Program-made: the position numbers and the translations under genes
Notes under the pieces: model-generated
The model's input: only the letters and a program-made list of their open reading frames with translations
What the model was told of the DNA's origin: nothing
The model's database searches: none
Assembly (NCBI GenBank): GCA_024364735.1
Contig: JAGFNQ010001138.1
Span: forward strand, 1 to 64,000
Source: Boesenbergia rotunda
Lineage: Eukaryota > Streptophyta > Magnoliopsida > Zingiberales > Zingiberaceae
Length of the DNA: 64,000 bases
Reading direction: 5' to 3'
Shown: positions 58,598-64,000 of the stretch, piece after piece
Position numbering within the stretch: the stretch's first letter is position 1
Layout: every line of letters starts with the position of its first letter

Positions 58598-59916
58598 ACT
58601 TCAATATGTTTGGTCCTAGAATGATGGATTGGATTCTTGGTTAGATTAATTGTGCTGATGTTATCACACAACACTTGCACACTTTTGTAACTTAATCCAT
58701 AGTCCTCTAGAGTGTGAATCATCCACAACAATTGTGATACACTCTCTCCCATGGCGATATATTCTGCCTCGGTCGTGGAGAGAGCAATACAATGTTGCTT
58801 CCGACTTGACCAACTAACTAAAGATGATCCTAGAAATTGGCAACCCCCACTTGTGCTTTTCCGATCCAACTTACATCCAGCGTAGTCGGAATCGGTATAA
58901 CCAATCAGATCAAATGATTCGGTACGGGGGTACCAAAGACCGACTCCTATTGTGCCTTTAAGATATCTCAAAATTCTCTTACCAATGATTAAGTGAGATT
59001 CCTTGGCACAAACTTGATACCTTGCGCACATACCCACAGCGAAAAGAATATAAGGTCGACTAGCTGTGAGGTATAGCAAACTACCTATCATGCTCCGATA
59101 TTGAGTCAAATCAACAAGTTTACCACTCTCATCATTATCTAATCTTGTGTTTGTAGCCATGGGAGTGGTTACCTCTTTTGAATCACTCATATTAAATTTA
59201 TGGAGCATTTCTTGAGTATACTTCGATTGGTGCACATGGATCCCATCTCGGGATTGTTTGATTTCAAGTTCAAGGAAGAAAGTCAACTCTACCACTAGAC
59301 TCATTTCAAATTCACTTTCCATGTGTCCAATGAACTCATTTAAATAGCCCTTGTTATTTGAGCCACAGATTATGTCATCGACATATACTTGGGCTACAAA
59401 AATATTATCACCATCTCTCCGTAGAAATAGTGTAGGGTCTATTTGGCCTCTTACAAAGCCTTTTTCAATTAAAAACGTCGACAACCGCTCGTACCAAGCT
59501 CGGGGTACTTGTTTAAGGCCATAAAGTGCCTTTTTGAGCTTGAACACGTGGTTTGGAAATTCGGTACTCTCAAACCCCGGAGGTTGTTCGACATAGACCT
59601 CTTCTCTAATTAAATCATTTAGAAAGGCCGATTTGACATCCATTTGATACAATTTGAACCCTCGATGTGCTGCAAATGCTAGCATCAATCGGATGGACTC
59701 TAATCGTGCCACGGGAGCATAGGTCTCATCATAATCAAGGCCTTCAACTTGACTGTAGCCCTTGGCTACTAAGCGTGCCTTGTTTCTAATGATTTCTCCC
59801 TTATGGTTCAACATACTTTTGAAGACCCATTTGGTTCCAATGATGGTGGTCTTCTTAGGTCTAGGGACTAAGTCCCAAACTTGACTTCTTTCGAATTGAC
59901 CTAGTTCATCTTGCAT
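58598..59916 (-). pseudogene. Sirevirus-like reverse transcriptase and RNase H
   Basis: From position 59916 leftward: QVWDLVPRPKKTTIIGTKWV, ARLVAKGYSQVEGLDYDETY, RGFKLYQMDVKSAFL, the catalytic box QVYVDDIICGS (about 59370), then RNase H with SDYAGCKLDRKSTSGGC, TTEAEYIAM and LCDNISTINLTKNPIHHS. The frame is open for more than 430 codons and reaches KHIEV, where the solo LTR begins. RT and RNase H would copy the element RNA into DNA. It appears to be the best-preserved pol domain in the window. Confidence 0.93.
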
Positions 59917-60051
59917 TGTAATGATCCAATCGGGATCAGTTAATGCTTCATCAATTTTTCTAGGTTCAATTTCAGAAATTAGAGCAACTTCATTAGCCTC
60001 ATTCCTAAAGAATGATCTAGTTCTAACCCCATGATGGATGTCTCCAATAAT

Positions 60052-60453
60052 TTAGTTTTGGGGATGACTAGAGGCTAATCTAGTTTGCCTAGGTGTTGGT
60101 AGTGCTTCTTGAATGGGTTCACTAGACACAAGCACAGCCTCAGGATCCGGCTGATCTATGGGTTGTCTAGGCTCACCGTCATCGGATTCATCACCATCAA
60201 CAACATTTGGACTTTCATTCAAACTTAGTCTCCTAAGTTCGAATTGGACTTCATCTTCTGGTTGTTCATTGACTCTTGGAATTTCTTCAAAGACAACATC
60301 AGACGACTCTTCAACTAATCTAGATTTCTTGTTGTAGACTTTATAGGCTTTGCTAACGAGGGAGTACCCGACTAGTATCCCTTCATCAGCTTTTGCCGTG
60401 AACTTTCCAAGGTGATCCTTGGTGTTTAGGATGAACACCTTACAACCAAACAC
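60052..60453 (-). pseudogene. Integrase C-terminal region
   Basis: The frame starts MFGCKVFILNTKDHLGKF, the conserved block after the integrase core in copia elements (GKFTAKADEGILVGYS), followed by an acidic variable linker toward RT. A stop and frame change separate it from RT at 59917-60051. Confidence 0.85.
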
Positions 60454-61599
60454 CCTAAGGTGTTTAACCGTAGGTGGTTTTCTAAACCAAAGTTCATGGG
60501 GATTTTTCCTAAGAACCTATGGATGAGGACTCGGTTTTGCACATAGCAAGCTGTATTTACAGCTTCGGCCCATAAGTAACTCGGTAGTGAGTACTCAGTA
60601 AGCATGCTTCATGCATCCTCTTGTAAAACACGGTTCTTCCTCTCTACAACACCATTTTGTTGTGGTATTCTAGGAGTAGAGAACTCATGTCTATACACTC
60701 TATCTTGATAAAATTCTAAGAATCGTTGATTTTGAAATTCACCTCCATGATCACTTCTTATTGTCTTAATTGTTAATGATTTTTCATTTTCAACCCTTCT
60801 ACAAAAAGAAATGAAAACATCTAAGGTTTGGCCTTATATTTTAGAAAATAAGTCCATGTATATCTAGTAAAATCATCAATGATAACAAAGCAATATCTAC
60901 TTCCATTCAATGATATGATTGTGCTACAATCAAATAGATCCATATGAAGTAAATCTAAAGCGGTAGATGTACTTACATTGCTTTTACCTTTATGTGCAGA
61001 TTTTGTTTGCTTACCCATTTGACATGCATCACAAAGTTTGTCTTTTTCATACTTGATGCTCGGTAAGCCATGAACTAATCCCTTGTTGACCAACTTCCGG
61101 ATGTTCTTCATATTCACATGTGCAAGTCTCCGGTGCCAAATGGTGGACTCTTCTTCTTTCGACATGAGACACTTAGCAAAAGCATTAGTAGCACTTTTAA
61201 ATGAAACGTGATAAATATTGTCTACTCTTGTTCCTACTAGTACCGTGTCCAAGGTGTCATGTTGTCTAACTAGACATTGACTTGGTTGAAAATCAATTGT
61301 GTAACCCGTGTCACACAATTGACTGACATTTAGGAGATTAAATGTCATCCCCTTGACTAGAAGGACATTTGAGATTCTAAGACATTCGGATATTTGAATG
61401 TCTCCTATTCTTATGACCTTAAGACTACCATTGTTACCAAATGAAACATTACCTCTATTTTTCTTTTGAAGTGTGGTAAACAATGATCTATCCCCGGTCA
61501 TGTGTTTGGAGCACCCACTATCAACAAACCAAGTTGATAGATGCTCCCCCTCAATCATAACCTACACAATTCGAAAAATGGAAGATTTAGGTACCCAAA
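60454..61599 (-). pseudogene. Protease, pre-integrase zinc region and integrase core
   Basis: The open frame 61558-60821 holds an aspartic protease site (TWFVDSGCSKHMTGD), the GAG pre-integrase HHCC-type region (HRRLAHVN...CDACQMGK) and the first integrase catalytic residues (LLHMDLFD, VIIDDFTRYTW). The rest of the core, including PQQNGVVERKNR with the catalytic E, is at about 60640-60680 in shifted frames. Upstream, across a stop, WVPKSS (about 61580) corresponds to the end of gag. The similarity stops at about 61599, where a plus-strand gag begins. Confidence 0.88.
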
Positions 61600-63206
61600 C
61601 CGCCGTCCTACGATCATCAGGATTTCAAGTATTGGAAGGAGAGAATGGAGACTGGTTCGGGATGGAGTGGAGTCTTAGAATTGCACTTGAAGAGCCATTC
61701 GAAGTTCCAAAGGATAAGCATGAGAAGAGGCTTCGTCCTAGATATTGGAACAAGGAATAACAAGAGCAATCTATGGCAAACGAAAAGGTAATTGGTATAT
61801 TAGTTAATCTTTTGCCTAATAGTGTTTTAAGTTGTGTAGGTAAATATGAGAATGCTCATGAATTGTGGGATAAGTTGGAAAAATGTCACAAAAACCCTCC
61901 ACAAATTCAAGAGCCTAAGGAGAAAGGTCAAATGAGTCAAGGAGAAGAAGAAGAAAAGGAAGTATCTACATCTTCAAGTGAGGGAGAGAGTGAAAGATTA
62001 TCAACTTCCTCAAGAGAAGAAGAGGAGGTATCAATTTCAAGAATTGAGGGGGAGGAGAGACCCTCAACCGTACCGGATCAAGAGGAGGCATCCACATCAT
62101 CAAAGATTAATGAAGAAGTCAACCTAGTCTCTACCTTCATCAAAGGCAAGACCAAGGACCAAATCACATGCTTTGGGTGCAACGAAAAGGGGCACTACAA
62201 GGACAAGTGCCCAAAAGGTAAAAAGGAGGTAAAATCTAAACTCATTTCAAATTCTTTTAAGTCTAACGTGGGATGTAGGAATGAAGAGGCCCAAGCTAAA
62301 AGGAAGAAGATCCAATGCTTTACGTGTGGTGAGCTAGGGCACTACCACACTATGTGCCCAAAGAAGAAAGAGCTCAAGAAAATGGGACACTTGAGGAGAT
62401 GGGAGAAAGAAGAAAGGAGGAAGCAAAGATCACAACAAGGAGGGACTACAAGGGTAAGGGAGGTAATTCCTAACCCTAGGCTAAAAAGAAATTCAATTTC
62501 AAGTTCCTCTTTGCATTTTAAAAATCATGTTTATTACCCATCCATACATGCTAGAATACATGAAAATTGCTTACTTGTGCATAATCATGGTTTCAAATAT
62601 AATGTTAGGAATAGGGATAACAAGGTAGGTCAAAACATTAACAAAAGCATGCATCATGATAGACCTAGGACCCTTGTACCTATGGATCAAGGCACTAATC
62701 CCAAGAAGGGGAGGAATGTGCCTAGAAAGGAGGGTAGGTCTAGGAATGTCCAAGATGGACATATGGAAACTAAAGTTAGAAACTTGGCAAGGGAAAATGA
62801 AGCCTTAAGGGCAAGGCTTGATACATTAGAAAAGGCCCTAGAAAGATTCACAGTTGGATCTAAGGGATTAGACATGGTGTTGTGTAGCTTAAAACCCAAC
62901 TATGATAGATCGGGTTTGGGCTACCGGTCTAGAGTCTCCAAGGCCAACAAAAAGAAATGTGCTGGAAAGCCATATGATCATGGCAAGAAGGAGAAGTCCA
63001 AGGATGGCAAGGGGGTGTCATCCAAAGGGAAAGAAAATGACTTAACCAAAGACAAAGTGTCTAAGGTTAAGAAGGTCCATTTTGTAGGCCAAGAAACACT
63101 AGGGGCACACCGGTGTGGTCTAGTGTGGATTGAGTCACCTAGGAGGTGGATAAGGCCAAGAGCTCAAGGGGGAGCTCTTGGAGCCTTTGGGGTCCATGGT
63201 AAATGA
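61600..63206 (+). pseudogene. Gag of a plus-strand Sirevirus-like element, N-terminus broken
   Basis: It opens with PPSYDHQDFKYWKERMET (61600-61655), changes frame, then has a TAA at 61758-61760 and continues open from 61773 for 477 residues. In that part (numbering from 61773) it has NAHELWDKLEKCHK, a glutamate/serine-rich stretch (50-120), zinc knuckles at residues 133-146 (CFGCNEKGHYKDKC) and 182-195 (CFTCGELGHYHTMC), a basic region, a coiled coil (331-360, with LARENEALRARLDTLEKAL) and the Sirevirus gag end motif LDMVLCSLKP...RSGLGYRS. The capsid middle is shorter than in element C. No protease or pol follows in the next 800 bp. Confidence 0.88.
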
Positions 63207-64000
63207 ATCTCAATTGATGGATTCCCTAGGATGGCCTAGATAGACTAGGAAATGTGTCAAAGGGATTGGAAGACTTGGGCAAGTCTAAATCCTAGGTTTT
63301 GGCACATTAGATGGAGTGTTAGGGAGAAAATGGTGAAAATACAATTATATTGGGTAAAATTAGATTTTGATGTGTGAATGCCACATAATTCAATGTTAGA
63401 AATGAATTGTGATCACGTATTGGAAGATACATTGAGGAGAAATCACAATTGAGACTTTTGGGATGAGTTTCAATGATACACTTTAGGATAAGTTGAGTTT
63501 CGTGCCAATCTTGGGATCTGGAGTACATTTGTTTGGAAACATATTTTTCCCAAGAAGACATTAGCCCCACAAATCTTCCCATGAAATTTCATAATTTTTG
63601 GAGATTTGTAGAATTATTTAGGGATTTCTGAAATTCAACTGAAAAACCTAAAATTCAGGTACCAGTCGACTGCCCTGGGGGCAGTCGACTGGTCTCAAGC
63701 CCAGAAACTCTCTGTAAGTTTTGGCAGTCGACTATCACATGTCCAGTAGACTGATCAGTAAGGTTAGGTAGAAAAAGGGGATTAGATGATAGAACTTGAC
63801 CTTAAAATTAAGATCCTTGATTATACTCCTTGAACAAGGGTGTGTCTCAATGTTTATTGGTGATTAGACTATATGGATATTATGGATAATCCATGGAAGA
63901 TTGATAAGAGATAAGAAGGAGATTTCTTTTTATAATTGAGGATATTGAAAAGGAAAGAATTGAGGGCAATTCCATGTGTCGAATTATGATGGTTAGCTTT
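63207..64000 (+). other. Non-coding sequence downstream of gag, with CAGTCGACTG palindromes
   Basis: No frame of note. At 63660-63760 the palindrome CAGTCGACTG and variants occur four times (two around CCCTGGGGG). The same motif marks fragment E (36603-36755), so this element and E may be one family. Confidence 0.6.

Overview
The window is a nuclear, transposable-element-dominated stretch of a flowering-plant genome. The evidence is the plant lineages of its retrotransposons: Sirevirus-type Ty1/copia gag and pol, a second copia lineage, a chromodomain Ty3/gypsy element, primer-binding sites complementary to plant initiator Met-tRNA, and an env-like ORF of the plant retroelement type. I see no convincing host gene, rRNA gene or functional tRNA gene. 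The species cannot be fixed from the sequence. Nearly every coding piece carries stops or frameshifts.

Layout. 1-2102: LTR of family A (start outside the window), sitting in the reverse transcriptase of a Sirevirus-like copia element that continues to its 3' LTR (family B, 4370-5720). 5721-5794: scrap of an A-like LTR end. 5795-16418: gag-only element C (+) with truncated 5' LTR, degenerate gag, long non-coding tail and 3' LTR; that 3' LTR is split by a minus-strand solo LTR of gypsy family D (11604-15028, target duplication ACTGA). 16419-19325: broken minus-strand copia pol. 19326-20690: unassigned. 20691-26848: gag-only element B' with an array of stem-loop/purine cassettes, interrupted by a 1.17 kb block of three head-to-head palindromes carrying tRNA-like A and B boxes (23813-24982). 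26849-28115: minus-strand copia leader, PBS and LTR, then an LTR-end scrap. 28117-35824: gypsy element D, internally deleted, with a 3.9 kb 3' LTR; a single N (28116) marks its left junction. 35825-36818: fragment E with CAGTCGACTG palindromes. 36819-51092: tandem array of a gag-only element of family B (part internal, LTR, internal, LTR, internal, LTR). 51093-61599: minus-strand Sirevirus-like element (3' LTR, env-like ORF, internal palindrome cluster, pol), split by a solo family A LTR (56315-58597, target duplication ACTTC). 61600-64000: plus-strand gag of another Sirevirus-like element.

How the parts relate. The gag-only elements (B, B', C, and perhaps the right-end one) have LTR ends, PBS and PPT but no pol, so they probably depended on enzymes from autonomous relatives. 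The pol fragment at 2103-5720 carries a family B LTR and is a candidate partner. Families B and C, and apparently E, share an LTR plan: short stem-loops near the 5' side, then a cluster of CG-rich palindromes; in B a TATA box follows. The least explained structures are the repeated stem-loop/PPT-like cassettes of family B, the TATA box framed by a covarying hairpin, the triple tRNA-like palindrome, and the copy of LTR-type palindromes directly upstream of the env-like ORF.
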